Below, piece by piece: positions 43,605-51,258 of a DNA stretch of 64,000 bases. The stretch is from Fen-1058 sp964398185 (GTDB taxonomy: Bacteria; Chloroflexota; Anaerolineae; Fen-1058), in the NCBI GenBank assembly GCA_964398185.1, contig CAYNML010000010.1, positions 30,883-94,882 of the forward strand. Direction: 5' to 3'. The notes beneath the pieces were generated by a model. That model was not told the origin of the DNA. It made no database searches and saw only the letters and a list, made by a program, of their open reading frames with translations. The stretch's first letter is position 1. Every line of letters begins with the position of its first letter. Both the position numbers and the translations under genes were made by a program.

Positions 43605-44288
43605 CTACACCGGTTTCACCCAAATCGTCCGCGCCGCTTTGAGCCCCAACGCAATCGTATTGTCCTCTTTCTTGAAACTTACCACGCCCGTGTACTCCAC
43701 CACTTCCTGCACGGTGATACGCGTGCCGGGAATCAAGCCCTGCTTCTGCAGGTAATCGAGCAAGCGCGGATCACGTTCGCCCTCTTCGGTGATGCGCAGA
43801 ATCTCCACGGTCTGATTGGGCTGTGTGTTATCCAGCGTAATCGCTTCCGGCGGCAGTTGGGTGCTCATCATGCCGGGGATGGGATTGCCGTGCGGGCAGG
43901 CGGTGGGATGTCCCAGCGCGGCCAGCATCTTATCCTCGATCAGCGGCGAGATGGCATGCTGCAAGCGCTCGGCTTCGCGGTGGGCCACGGCCCACTCAAT
44001 GCCGAGGATGTCGGACATGAAGCGCTCGATGATGCGATGCCGCCGAATGGACGCCTCGGCGACTTCGTGGCCCTGCCGCGTCAGCGTGATCTCACCGTCG
44101 ATCTTCACCAACCCGTCGCGCGCCATCCGTTGGAGTGTTTGCGAGACGGTCGGCGGTTTTACCCCCAGCCGATCGGCCAACCGCGCGTTGATGATCTTCT
44201 GCCCCGAAGCCGAGGCTTCGTCGCGCATGTTGTAGATGGCTTCCAGATAATTTTCGTACGTCTCCGTGAGCTTGTAGTCGAGAGTCAT
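43605..44288 (-). CDS. DtxR/IdeR-family metal-dependent repressor
   Basis: A 227-aa regulator. The N-terminal winged helix (TETYENYLEAIYNM, then ARLADRLGVKPPTVSQTLQRMARDGLVKIDGEITLT) is followed by the metal-binding dimerisation domain with the ligand-rich RHRIIERFM and the EAERLQHAISPLIEDKM...HPTACPHGNPIPG segment, then a FeoA-like SH3 domain (about 150-227). It senses Fe2+ or Mn2+ and represses when loaded. It is divergent from the FTR1 permease gene, which has an IdeR-type box in its promoter, so iron is the likely signal. Confidence 0.93.
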   Translation of the reverse strand: MTLDYKLTETYENYLEAIYNMRDEASASGQKIINARLADRLGVKPPTVSQTLQRMARDGLVKIDGEITLTRQGHEVAEASIRRHRIIERFMSDILGIEWAVAHREAERLQHAISPLIEDKMLAALGHPTACPHGNPIPGMMSTQLPPEAITLDNTQPNQTVEILRITEEGERDPRLLDYLQKQGLIPGTRITVQEVVEYTGVVSFKKEDNTIALGLKAARTIWVKPV

Positions 44289-44354
44289 GCTCCCCCGCGT
44301 GCAGTGATTAGGTGAAGTCGCCGAGGCGTAACAAGCCTGCTCAGCGTGTGCAGA

Positions 44355-44378
44355 TTAGGCGCTAGGCTGAGCGCCTAA
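44355..44378. promoter_or_regulatory. Inverted repeat in the dtxR-ftr1 intergenic region
   Basis: TTAGGCGCT (44355-44363), a 6-nt centre, AGCGCCTAA (44370-44378). It lies 67 nt upstream of the dtxR start codon and upstream of the ftr1 promoter. It does not match the IdeR box well, so it may be another operator or a hairpin. Confidence 0.45.
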
Positions 44379-44394
44379 CACGCAGCGAACCCCG

Positions 44395-44450
44395 TTGACA
44401 ATTCGCTGGCGGCTTTCTAAAATCCCCTGGTACAGGTTAGTATAACCTAA
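44395..44450 (+). promoter_or_regulatory. Consensus promoter plus DtxR/IdeR box of the FTR1 gene
   Basis: TTGACA at 44395-44400, a 17-nt spacer and TAAAAT at 44418-44423. The operator ACAGGTTAGTATAACCTAA (44432-44450) closely matches the DtxR/IdeR consensus TTAGGTTAG-C-CTAACCTAA and begins about where transcription starts. A bound repressor would block initiation or escape. Confidence 0.85.
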
Positions 44451-44472
44451 TTTTGCTCAGGGAGGCAAGACG

Positions 44473-45318
44473 ATGTTGGCAGGATTTCTCCTCGCCCTGC
44501 GCGAGGGCATTGAAGCGGCGCTGATCATCAGCATTGTGCTGGGCATGTTGAAGAAGATGAATCGAACCGATCGGGCGCGGGTGGTGTGGCTGGGCGTCGC
44601 GGGGGCCGCGTTGCTCAGCGTTGCAGCAGCGATCATGCTGAATGTGATCGGTGCAGAATTCGAAGGCGCGGCCGAGCAGGCGTTTGAAGGCTTCACCATG
44701 CTGTTTGCCGCGGCGGTGTTGACGTGGATGATCTTCTGGATGCAGCAGCAGGGCCGCCAGATTCAGAAGGGACTGGAGGCGGAGGTGCGCGAAGCGCTGT
44801 CGGGCGGGCAGACTGCCGCGTTATTTTCGGTGGCGTTCTTTGCCGTACTGCGCGAAGGCATCGAGCTGGCGCTGTTCCTGACGGCGGTGAACTTTTCCTC
44901 GCCCATCGTCGGCAGCGATGCGCCCATTCTGGGCTGGCTGGGCGGTGTGCTGGGTCTAATCGCCGCCGCTATCCTGGGGTGGCTGATGTACGAATCGGCC
45001 ATCAAGCTCAACCTGCGGCGCTTCTTTCAGTACACGAGCATCATCTTGATTCTGTTCGCCGCCGGGTTGGTGGGGCATGCCGTGCACGAATTCAATGAAC
45101 TGGGCTGGGTTCCCGCGGTGGTCGAACACGTGTATGATCTCAACCCGATCGTGCCGGAGACCTCGACGGCCGGCCAGTTCCTGAAGGCGCTGTTCGGCTA
45201 CAACGGCAATCCCTCGCTGACCGAGATGCTTTCGTATATCGCCTACTTCTTGGTGGTGTTTGGTCTGCTGCAATATTTCAATCGCAAATCACAGGCAGAT
45301 GCGCGGACTGCGGCTTGA
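44473..45318 (+). CDS. FTR1-family iron permease (EfeU-like)
   Basis: A 281-aa integral membrane protein with about seven segments and two R-E-G-x-E motifs (LREGIE at residues 9-14 and about 129-134) that form the Fe3+ translocation path in FTR1/EfeU. EfeO/EfeB partners are not adjacent. It may take up iron alone or with a separately encoded partner. An IdeR-type box sits in its promoter, so it should be induced when iron is low. GGGAGG precedes ATG 44473. Confidence 0.92.
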   Translation: MLAGFLLALREGIEAALIISIVLGMLKKMNRTDRARVVWLGVAGAALLSVAAAIMLNVIGAEFEGAAEQAFEGFTMLFAAAVLTWMIFWMQQQGRQIQKGLEAEVREALSGGQTAALFSVAFFAVLREGIELALFLTAVNFSSPIVGSDAPILGWLGGVLGLIAAAILGWLMYESAIKLNLRRFFQYTSIILILFAAGLVGHAVHEFNELGWVPAVVEHVYDLNPIVPETSTAGQFLKALFGYNGNPSLTEMLSYIAYFLVVFGLLQYFNRKSQADARTAA

Positions 45319-45365
45319 GTCCCCGGCGCGCCTGCGCTGGACTGTTTGTGCCATGTGATACAATC

Positions 45366-45397
45366 AATGTGGTGAGGGAAACCTCGCCACATTTTTT
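45366..45397 (+). terminator. Terminator with GAAA tetraloop after the FTR1 gene
   Basis: AATGTGGTGAGG (45366-45377), loop GAAA, CCTCGCCACATT (45382-45393), then a T-tract to 45397. One T-G wobble. A TACAAT at 45357-45362 just before it suggests that the hairpin could also attenuate the nitroreductase transcript. Confidence 0.8.
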
Positions 45398-45415
45398 GTT
45401 TGCTGAGGGAAACAC

Positions 45416-45973
45416 ATGGAAACGCTCGAAGCGATCTACACCCGTCAATCCATCGGCCAGGTGAAGCCCGATCCGGTTCCGCGCGAGTTGATCGAGAAGC
45501 TGCTATCCGCCGCGGTGCAGGCGCCCAATCACTACAAGGTGCGCCCGTGGCGCTTCGTCGTGCTGACCGGCGCGGGCCGCGCGAAGTTGGGCGAAGCGCT
45601 GGCCCAATCGACCAAAGCCGCCAAGCCAGAGGCGACCGAAGATGACTTGCAGAAAAATCGCGGGCTGCCGCTGCGCGCGCCCGTGCTCATCGCCGTAGGC
45701 GTCGATAAGCCGGGCTTGACCAAAGCGAACGAGATCGAGAACGTTTGCGCTGCAGCCGCGGCCGTGCAGAACATGCTGTTGGCGGCACACGCCCTGGGCC
45801 TGGCGGCGATCTGGCGCACCGGCCCTTCCGCCACCGATCCGGCCATCAAGCACTTCTTCGGCTGGGAAGCCGATCAACATTTGATCGGCTTCGTGTACCT
45901 CGGTTATCCGCAGAGTGAAGCCACGCCACCCACGCGGCCTTCGTTTGAAGATCGCACGCTGTGGATTGAATAA
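45416..45973 (+). CDS. Nitroreductase-family flavoprotein
   Basis: A 185-aa FMN-dependent NAD(P)H oxidoreductase-like protein: TRQSIGQVKPDPVPRELIEKLLSAAVQAPNHYKVRPWRFVVL (FMN phosphate and ring contacts), VCAAAAAVQNMLLAAHALGLAAIWRTG and LIGFVYLGYP. It is similar in size to E. coli YdjA (183 aa). The natural substrate cannot be deduced. The gene ends inside a heptamer array that also holds the start codon of the next gene, 20 nt downstream. Confidence 0.88.
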   Translation: METLEAIYTRQSIGQVKPDPVPRELIEKLLSAAVQAPNHYKVRPWRFVVLTGAGRAKLGEALAQSTKAAKPEATEDDLQKNRGLPLRAPVLIAVGVDKPGLTKANEIENVCAAAAAVQNMLLAAHALGLAAIWRTGPSATDPAIKHFFGWEADQHLIGFVYLGYPQSEATPPTRPSFEDRTLWIE

Positions 45974-45999
45974 CGAGTCATGAGTAACGAGTAATGACT
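45972..45999. repeat. Heptamer array spanning a stop and a start codon
   Basis: Four 7-bp units: AACGAGT, CATGAGT, AACGAGT, AATGACT. The TAA of the nitroreductase gene (45971-45973) overlaps the first unit and the ATG of the PucC-like gene (45994-45996) is in the last. The same family is at 56402-56460. Confidence 0.8.
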
Positions 46000-47337
46000 G
46001 AATCAACCTCGCCACGTTTCAGTGTTCTCCGTTCGTTGAAGATCGGTTCGTTCAACATCGGTTCGGCGCTGGTGGACATTCTCACCGCGTCGGTGTGGAA
46101 TCGCGTCATGATCACCGATCTGGGCGCGGGCGCGACGCCGGTCTCGATTCTGCTGGCGCTGCGCTACCTGCTGGCGCCGCTGTCGATCTGGGCAGGATTT
46201 CGATCGGACACCAGACCAATCGGAGGACTGCGCCGCACGCCTTATATCTGGATCGGACGCGCGTTGATGCTGCTGGCGGTGATCCTGCTGCCGATCAGCT
46301 TGTCGCAGCTCTCCGTGGATCTCGGCAACCCGATCGGGTGGGGGCTGGCCCTGCTGATCTTCGTCGCTTACGGCGCTGGCACATCGATCTCTGGCGGGCC
46401 GTTTTTGGCGCTCATTCACGATCGGACCCCGGCGGCCAAGCGCGGCCTGGCAATGAGCATCGCGCAGACGCTGCTGCTGCTGGGCTTTGCCATCTCGCCG
46501 ATAGTGTTTGGCCGCTTGCTGCCGACGTACTCGCCGGAACAGTTTCAAGCGCTGGCGATCATGACCGGCGTGGCCGCGGCGTTGTTCTGGTTCTTTGCCA
46601 TCTGGCGCGAAGATCGCAAAGTGACGGCGGACGAAATCGATCAACCCGCGGAGCAGCCTCGACTGGGCGTGACACTGAAACGCCTGTGGGCCGATGTGCG
46701 CACGCGGCGTTTTGCGATTTTCCTGTCGCTGGGCGCGATGGCCTCGTTCGCGCAGGATGCGGTGCTGGAACCGTTCGGCGGCGACGTGTTCGGCATGTCG
46801 GTCGAGCAGACCACGCGCTTCACGGCCTACTTTGGGACCGGCGTGCTGGTGCTGATGATCATCACTGCCATCGTCACACGCAAGCGGCGACCCGAATATC
46901 AAACGCGCCCCGCTGTGATCGGGCTGAGCGTGATGATCGTGGGGCTGGCGCTGCTGGCGCTGGCCGGGCTGGCCTACATCCGCTGGCTGATCATTCCCGC
47001 GCTGTTGGTGTTTGGCGGCGGTTTTGGCGTGTACACCATCGGCGGGGTGAGTTTGCTGATGGCGATGACGACCGAGAAGGAAGCAGGCGCCTACCTGGGC
47101 CTGTGGACGATGATCCAACTCGTGTCGCGCGGTGTGGGCATCGGTCTGGGTGGCGTGGTGCGCGACGTGATGCTGGCGCTGACCGGCTCGGAAGCGCTGG
47201 CCTACAGCAGTGTGTTCATCCTGGAAGCCATCGGACTGGCCGTGTGCATTGCCCTGGTGCTGCGTTTGGATGTGGTGGGCTTTGCGCGTCAGCAGCAGGG
47301 CAGCGAGTTTTCTGCGACGTTTGCCTTAGCCGACTGA
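45994..47337 (+). CDS. PucC/BCD-family major facilitator
   Basis: A 447-aa protein with about 12 membrane segments. Its N terminus has the signature of the PUCC family (light-harvesting assembly/bacteriochlorophyll delivery proteins): LKIGSFNIGSALVDILTASVWNRVMI, then LLALRYLLAPLSIWAGFRSD and RRTPYIWIGRALML. In phototrophs such proteins help assemble antenna complexes. No pigment or reaction-centre genes are in the window, so it may be a distant transporter of the same family. It has no clear ribosome binding site beyond GAGTAA; the start codon lies in a repeat. Confidence 0.8.
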   Translation: MTESTSPRFSVLRSLKIGSFNIGSALVDILTASVWNRVMITDLGAGATPVSILLALRYLLAPLSIWAGFRSDTRPIGGLRRTPYIWIGRALMLLAVILLPISLSQLSVDLGNPIGWGLALLIFVAYGAGTSISGGPFLALIHDRTPAAKRGLAMSIAQTLLLLGFAISPIVFGRLLPTYSPEQFQALAIMTGVAAALFWFFAIWREDRKVTADEIDQPAEQPRLGVTLKRLWADVRTRRFAIFLSLGAMASFAQDAVLEPFGGDVFGMSVEQTTRFTAYFGTGVLVLMIITAIVTRKRRPEYQTRPAVIGLSVMIVGLALLALAGLAYIRWLIIPALLVFGGGFGVYTIGGVSLLMAMTTEKEAGAYLGLWTMIQLVSRGVGIGLGGVVRDVMLALTGSEALAYSSVFILEAIGLAVCIALVLRLDVVGFARQQQGSEFSATFALAD

Positions 47338-47350
47338 AGCGTTAGGCAAC

Positions 47351-47412
47351 CTGCGTCATGCGTAATACGTAAAAAGCCGCCTGCCTTTTACGCTTTACGC
47401 ATGACGTTTTAC
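47351..47412. repeat. Heptamer array with inverted arms (GCGTAAA/TTTACGC family)
   Basis: Units CTGCGTC, ATGCGTA, ATACGTA, a 15-nt turn, then TTTACGC, TTTACGC, ATGACGT, TTTAC. It begins 13 nt after the stop of the PucC-like gene and belongs to the same family as 10280-10335 and 36038-36108. Confidence 0.85.
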
Positions 47413-47467
47413 TTTCTCAACCGTGACGGTTGTCACTCCCCCGCCTTGCTTCCTCAGGGTATCCTTG

Positions 47468-47484
47468 TTGCAAGTTAGTTGCAA
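47468..47484. promoter_or_regulatory. Candidate Fur-type operator (TTGCAA-N5-TTGCAA)
   Basis: TTGCAAGTTAGTTGCAA is an inverted repeat (each half is a palindrome) that ends 14 nt before GTG 47499. Its position, just upstream of the Fur-family gene and feoABC, fits autoregulation, but the motif does not match the classic Fur box, so the regulator is unproven. Confidence 0.5.
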
Positions 47485-47498
47485 TAAGGACGAAGGCC

Positions 47499-47936
47499 GT
47501 GACGCAATTCATCGATCAAGCCAAAGCCGCCATCGCCGCCGAGGGCGGGCGCATGACCACTCAGCGCCAGATTATCCTCGATGTGATTGCCCGTTCTCAT
47601 GAACATCTCACGGCGGACGATGTCACTGCCCGGGCGCAGCGGCTCGATCGGACCATCAACCCCTCCACGGTGTATCGCACGCTGTCGCTGCTCAAAGGGC
47701 GCGGCCTGATCAAGGCGCGCTACTACGATCAGGATTCGCATCGCGAAGTTTTTGAGCCGACACCCAGCACGGAGCATTACCACTTTACTTGTACCCGCTG
47801 CGGCAAGGTGATCGAGTTTGAGTCGCAGCACGTGCCGGCGCTGCGCGCACAAGTCCAAAGCGAGTTTGGAGTGGAAGTGCGGACGGCGTGTCTGTGTCTG
47901 ACGGGCTTATGCGACAAGTGCAGGAAAAACAAGTAG
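47499..47936 (+). CDS. Fur-family metalloregulator
   Basis: A 145-aa regulator with a winged-helix domain (GGRMTTQRQIILDVIARSHEHLTADDVTARAQ, then NPSTVYRTLSLLKGRGLI) and a C-terminal dimerisation domain: EHYHFTCTRCGKVIEFES with a CxxC zinc site and a second pair CLTGLCDKC near the end. HYHFxC is the metal-sensing region of Fur/Zur. GTG 47499 is chosen because AAGGACGAAGG precedes it. feoA follows by 15 nt, so ferrous iron is the likely effector. Confidence 0.88.
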   Translation: MTQFIDQAKAAIAAEGGRMTTQRQIILDVIARSHEHLTADDVTARAQRLDRTINPSTVYRTLSLLKGRGLIKARYYDQDSHREVFEPTPSTEHYHFTCTRCGKVIEFESQHVPALRAQVQSEFGVEVRTACLCLTGLCDKCRKNK

Positions 47937-47951
47937 GCAAGGAAACACGAG

Positions 47952-48185
47952 ATGGGTGCCATTGGATTGGATGAACTGCCAACAGGCGATGAAGCCGAAA
48001 TCGAATCGCTGAACGGCGGCGGCTCGTTTGTGAGCCGGCTGGCGGCGCTGGGCTTCGTGCCCGGCTCACGTGTGGCGATGGTGCAGAACCGCGGGCGCGG
48101 GCCGATCATCGTGAGTGTGATTCACACGCGCGTGGCCCTGGGCCGCAGCGAAGCGGGCAGTATCCGCGCGCGGAGGATCGCTTGA
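47952..48185 (+). CDS. feoA: Ferrous iron transport protein A
   Basis: A 77-aa SH3-like protein: LNGGGSFVSRLAALGFVPGSRVAMVQNRGRGPIIV, then VALGRSEAGSIRARRI, typical for FeoA. It assists the FeoB transporter at the inner face of the membrane. Its TGA overlaps the FeoB ATG by 1 nt. Confidence 0.94.
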   Translation: MGAIGLDELPTGDEAEIESLNGGGSFVSRLAALGFVPGSRVAMVQNRGRGPIIVSVIHTRVALGRSEAGSIRARRIA

Positions 48186-50236
48186 TGGGCGGATCGTGCT
48201 GCGAAACCGGCGGCGCCTCTTCGCTTGACCCAATCCGCGTGACGGGAGAGGCTGTCACGCGGATTCATGTTGCACTGGCCGGACAACCTAACGTGGGCAA
48301 GTCCACGATTTTCAATCTGCTCACGGGGCTCAATCAACACGTGGGCAACTGGCCGGGAAAAACCGTCGAGCAAAAGATCGGCTCGCTGACGCGCGACGAG
48401 ATGACCATCGACATCGTCGATCTGCCCGGCACCTACAGCCTCACCGCGAATTCCCCTGAAGAACTCATCGCCCGCGAATACATTCTGACGCAGCGCCCCG
48501 ATATCATTGTCGCTATCGTCGATGCGGCCATTCTGGAGCGCAGCCTGTACCTGGTGGCGGAACTGGTGCAGCTGGGCGTGCCGCTGGTGGTGGGTCTCAA
48601 CATGCTGGATGTGGCGACGCGGCACGGCACTCGCATTGATACGCTGAAGCTGAGTGACGCGATCGGCGCGCCAGTGATCGACCTGGTGGCCGCGAAGAAA
48701 TTCGGGATCGATCAGCTGGTGCAGGCGACGCTTGACGCTGCGCGGTCTTCAGCCATCCCGATCGATCTGCCGCCGCTGCCGGAACAAACGGAAGCCGCCC
48801 GCGCCGAAATCGAGCGCCTGATCGCGCCAATTTTGCCCGAAACCTATCCGCTGCACTGGGCGGCGTTGAAGCTGCTGGAGCATGACGCCGCGTTGATCGA
48901 GCAGATGCGGGCGCTGCTCAGCCCGATCGAGTGGACGCAGCTCGAGCGGGTGTGGCAGGCCAACGCCGACGCGCCGATTGTGATTGCGGGCGAGCGCTAT
49001 GCGTGGATCGCAGACACGGTGAAAGCGGCGGTCGTTCGCCAGCCCACGGCTTCGGCCAGACTTACGGCGCGGATCGATCACGTGGCGACGCATCCGGTGC
49101 TGGGCCTGGGCGTGTTAGCAGGCATCCTGGGTTTACTCTTTCTGCTGACGTACACCGTTGGCGCGCCGATTCAAGAGTGGCTGGACGTGACGATCATCGG
49201 CGGGCTGACACAGCTGGCGAGTACGCTGCTGGCGAATGCGCCGGCGTGGGTGCAGAGTTTTGTGATCGATGGCGTGCTGGGCGGCGTGGGCACGGTGCTG
49301 ACCTTTGCACCGATCTTGATCATTTTCTTTGCCGGGCTGGCGCTGCTGGAAGACGTGGGTTACATGGCGCGCGCGGCGTACATGATGGACGGGTTCATGC
49401 GCCTGATGGGCCTGCACGGCAAATCGTTTTTACCGCTGTTTCTGGGTTTGGGCTGCAATGTGCCGTCGGTGGCGGGCACGCGCGTGATTGAAGCGCCCAA
49501 GGCGCGTTTGCTGACGATCTTGATCATGCCGCTGGTGCCGTGTACGGCGCGATTGGCGGTGGTGGCTTTCATGACGCCGGTGTTCTTCGGACTGGCCGCG
49601 CCGCTGGTGGCGCTGGGGCTGGTGCTGCTGAGCTTGATCGTGCTGGGCCTCGTCGGCGCGCTGCTGAATCGCACGATCTTGAAGGGTGAGCAGAGCGCGT
49701 TCATCATGGAACTGCCGCTCTATCACCGCCCCAATGCGCGCACGATCGGCCTGTTGGTGTGGCAGCGCACGATCGGGTTTATGAAGCACGCGGGGACGTT
49801 GATCTTGATCATGTCGATCATGATCTGGGCGCTGGCCAACATCCCGACGGGCGATATCGAGACGTCGATCCTGGGATCGATCGGGCAGGCGCTGGAACCG
49901 ATCGGGGCGCGGCTGGGCCTGTCGTGGCAGCTGCTGGTGGCGCTGCTGGCGTCGTTCATCGCCAAAGAGAATGCCATCGCGACATTGGGCATTTTGTATG
50001 GCACGGGCGAGGATACGGCGAACCTGGCCGCGACGTTGAGCACGGCGATTGCGCCGGCGGCGGCGCTGAGTTTTTTGGTGGTGCAGATGTTGTTCATTCC
50101 GTGCGCGGCCACGGTGGGGGCGATGCGGCAGGAGACGCGCTCGTGGAAGTGGACGCTGTTCTCGATCGGGCTGCTAGCGTTGGTGTCGTTTGGCGCGGGG
50201 CTGGTGGTGTATCAAATCGCCAGCCGGCTGGGATAG
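48185..50236 (+). CDS. feoB: Ferrous iron transporter FeoB
   Basis: A 683-aa transporter. The N-terminal G domain has all motifs: GQPNVGKST, the switch I HVGNWPGKTVE, DLPGTYSLT (G3) and NMLD (G4, as NxxD). The guanine-nucleotide-dissociation-inhibitor helical region follows, then about ten membrane segments with the two FeoB gate motifs (FLGLGCNVPSVAGTR and ASFIAKENAIATLGILYG). It brings Fe2+ into the cytoplasm. A short N-terminal GGSCCETGG stretch has two Cys. It overlaps feoA and is followed by feoC after 8 nt. Confidence 0.97.
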   Translation: MGGSCCETGGASSLDPIRVTGEAVTRIHVALAGQPNVGKSTIFNLLTGLNQHVGNWPGKTVEQKIGSLTRDEMTIDIVDLPGTYSLTANSPEELIAREYILTQRPDIIVAIVDAAILERSLYLVAELVQLGVPLVVGLNMLDVATRHGTRIDTLKLSDAIGAPVIDLVAAKKFGIDQLVQATLDAARSSAIPIDLPPLPEQTEAARAEIERLIAPILPETYPLHWAALKLLEHDAALIEQMRALLSPIEWTQLERVWQANADAPIVIAGERYAWIADTVKAAVVRQPTASARLTARIDHVATHPVLGLGVLAGILGLLFLLTYTVGAPIQEWLDVTIIGGLTQLASTLLANAPAWVQSFVIDGVLGGVGTVLTFAPILIIFFAGLALLEDVGYMARAAYMMDGFMRLMGLHGKSFLPLFLGLGCNVPSVAGTRVIEAPKARLLTILIMPLVPCTARLAVVAFMTPVFFGLAAPLVALGLVLLSLIVLGLVGALLNRTILKGEQSAFIMELPLYHRPNARTIGLLVWQRTIGFMKHAGTLILIMSIMIWALANIPTGDIETSILGSIGQALEPIGARLGLSWQLLVALLASFIAKENAIATLGILYGTGEDTANLAATLSTAIAPAAALSFLVVQMLFIPCAATVGAMRQETRSWKWTLFSIGLLALVSFGAGLVVYQIASRLG

Positions 50237-50244
50237 GAGGAGAC

Positions 50245-50496
50245 ATGTTTGACAAGCTGCTGGCGATGTTGAGGCGAGGCGGCACGATGACGATCGATCA
50301 GTTGGCGCGCGAGTTGGACACCTCGCCGGAAGTAGTGCGGGGGATGATCGATCACATGACACGGCAGGGGTGGCTGAGTGCGATGTCGGCCAGTTGTGAT
50401 TCGGCCTGCGACGCCTGTCTGTTTGCGCGGGATTGCGTGAAGGTGGAGAAGGCGCAGACGTGGGTGTCAGCGGATGTGCAACGGATCAGCGGATGA
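50245..50496 (+). CDS. feoC: FeoC-like winged-helix protein with cysteine cluster
   Basis: An 83-aa protein with an HTH (RRGGTMTIDQLARELDTSPEVVRGMIDHMTRQGWLSAM) and then CDSACDACLFARDC, a C-x3-C-x2-C-x5-C pattern that may bind an iron-sulfur cluster as proposed for FeoC. FeoC influences FeoB stability or expression. It starts 8 nt after feoB with AGGAGG. The last 10 codons (VSADVQRISG) lie in the 33-bp repeat array that follows, which may have replaced the original end of the gene. Confidence 0.85.
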   Translation: MFDKLLAMLRRGGTMTIDQLARELDTSPEVVRGMIDHMTRQGWLSAMSASCDSACDACLFARDCVKVEKAQTWVSADVQRISG

Positions 50497-50583
50497 GCGT
50501 CAACGGATGGGCAACGGATAAGCGGATGGCCGTCAACGGATGCGCAGCGAATCAGCGGATAGCAGCGGATGACCGTCAACGGA
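50471..50583. repeat. Higher-order CGGAT repeat (33-bp period) overlapping the feoC 3' end
   Basis: CGGAT words at spacings 11, 8 and 14 nt repeat as a 33-bp unit at 50471-50503 and 50504-50536, and as a variant with an extra 10-bp step at 50537-50579. Pieces such as CGTCAACGGATG are identical between units. The feoC stop codon (50494-50496) is in the first unit. Shorter CGGATT copies continue to about 50634. Confidence 0.85.
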
Positions 50584-50634
50584 CTGGTAATCGGACACGC
50601 TTCGCGGGACAAGAACGGATTACAAACAAACGGA

Positions 50635-50663
50635 TTGACCGATCGGGCGTTCCTCGTTACAAT
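50635..50663 (+). promoter_or_regulatory. Promoter of the MaoC gene
   Basis: TTGACC at 50635-50640, a 17-nt spacer and TACAAT at 50658-50663. The predicted start lies near 50670, 17 nt before ATG 50687, which has GAGGAG upstream. The -35 box is formed in the last CGGATT copy of the repeat region. Confidence 0.7.
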
Positions 50664-50686
50664 CGCGGCATCCCAGTTGAGGAGCA

Positions 50687-51157
50687 ATGAGCATGCAAGG
50701 GCAGGGCTTGTTTTTTGAGGATTTTGCGACGGGTTACAAGGTGACCACCGAGGGCCGCACCATCAGCGAGGCCGACATCATGTTGTTTGCGGGCCTGAGC
50801 GGCGACTGGAATCCGATGCACACGAATGCCGAATATGCCAAAACGCAGATGTTCGGCGAGCGGGTGGCGCACGGCCTGCTGGGGTTGTCGATCGCGTCCG
50901 GACTGGCAATGCAGACCGGTTTTCTCAATCACACCGTCGAGGCGTTCACGGGCCTCGATTGGAAGTTCCGCGCCCCGATCAAGATCGGCGATACGATCTT
51001 TGTGGAAGCGGAAGTCAAAGAGAAGAAGCTGGCCCCCGGCGGCGCGAGCGGTTTTGTGGAGTTCAACGTGGCGGTCAAGAATCAGCGCGGCGAGCGCGTG
51101 CAGCGCGGCACGTGGATGATTGTGGTGAAGTGCAAGCCAAAGGAAAACGGTGGCTAG
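50687..51157 (+). CDS. MaoC-like hot-dog-fold dehydratase
   Basis: A 156-aa protein with the hydratase-2 motif FAGLSGDWNPMHTNAEYA (catalytic Asp and His) and RVAHGLLGLSIASGL, then a FRAPIKIGDTIFVEAEV strand. MaoC-type enzymes hydrate enoyl-CoA or related acyl thioesters, or dehydrate the 3-hydroxy forms. No fatty-acid genes are adjacent. The stop codon lies in a heptamer array. Confidence 0.9.
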   Translation: MSMQGQGLFFEDFATGYKVTTEGRTISEADIMLFAGLSGDWNPMHTNAEYAKTQMFGERVAHGLLGLSIASGLAMQTGFLNHTVEAFTGLDWKFRAPIKIGDTIFVEAEVKEKKLAPGGASGFVEFNVAVKNQRGERVQRGTWMIVVKCKPKENGG

Positions 51158-51180
51158 TGGTGAGTTGTTGGTTGTTGGTA
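51150..51180. repeat. Heptamer array (GTTGTTG type) over the MaoC stop codon
   Basis: Units GTGGCTA, GTGGTGA, GTTGTTG, GTTGTTG, GTA. TAG at 51155-51157 is the stop codon. It resembles the array at 11094-11158. Confidence 0.7.
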
Positions 51181-51240
51181 GGGCCGCTGACGCGAGGCGT
51201 GGCGGCCTTTTTGATCCACGAATTTCACGAATCTTCACGA
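51180..51240. terminator. Terminator and CACGAA triple repeat
   Basis: GGGCCGC near 51181, an imperfect loop, GCGGCC and then TTTTT around 51211-51215 make a terminator for the MaoC gene. Next come three CACGAA units (CCACGAATTT, CACGAATCTT, CACGAAG), a known sort of short intergenic repeat. Confidence 0.6.
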
Positions 51241-51258
51241 AGTTGTCAGGAGTGAAGT

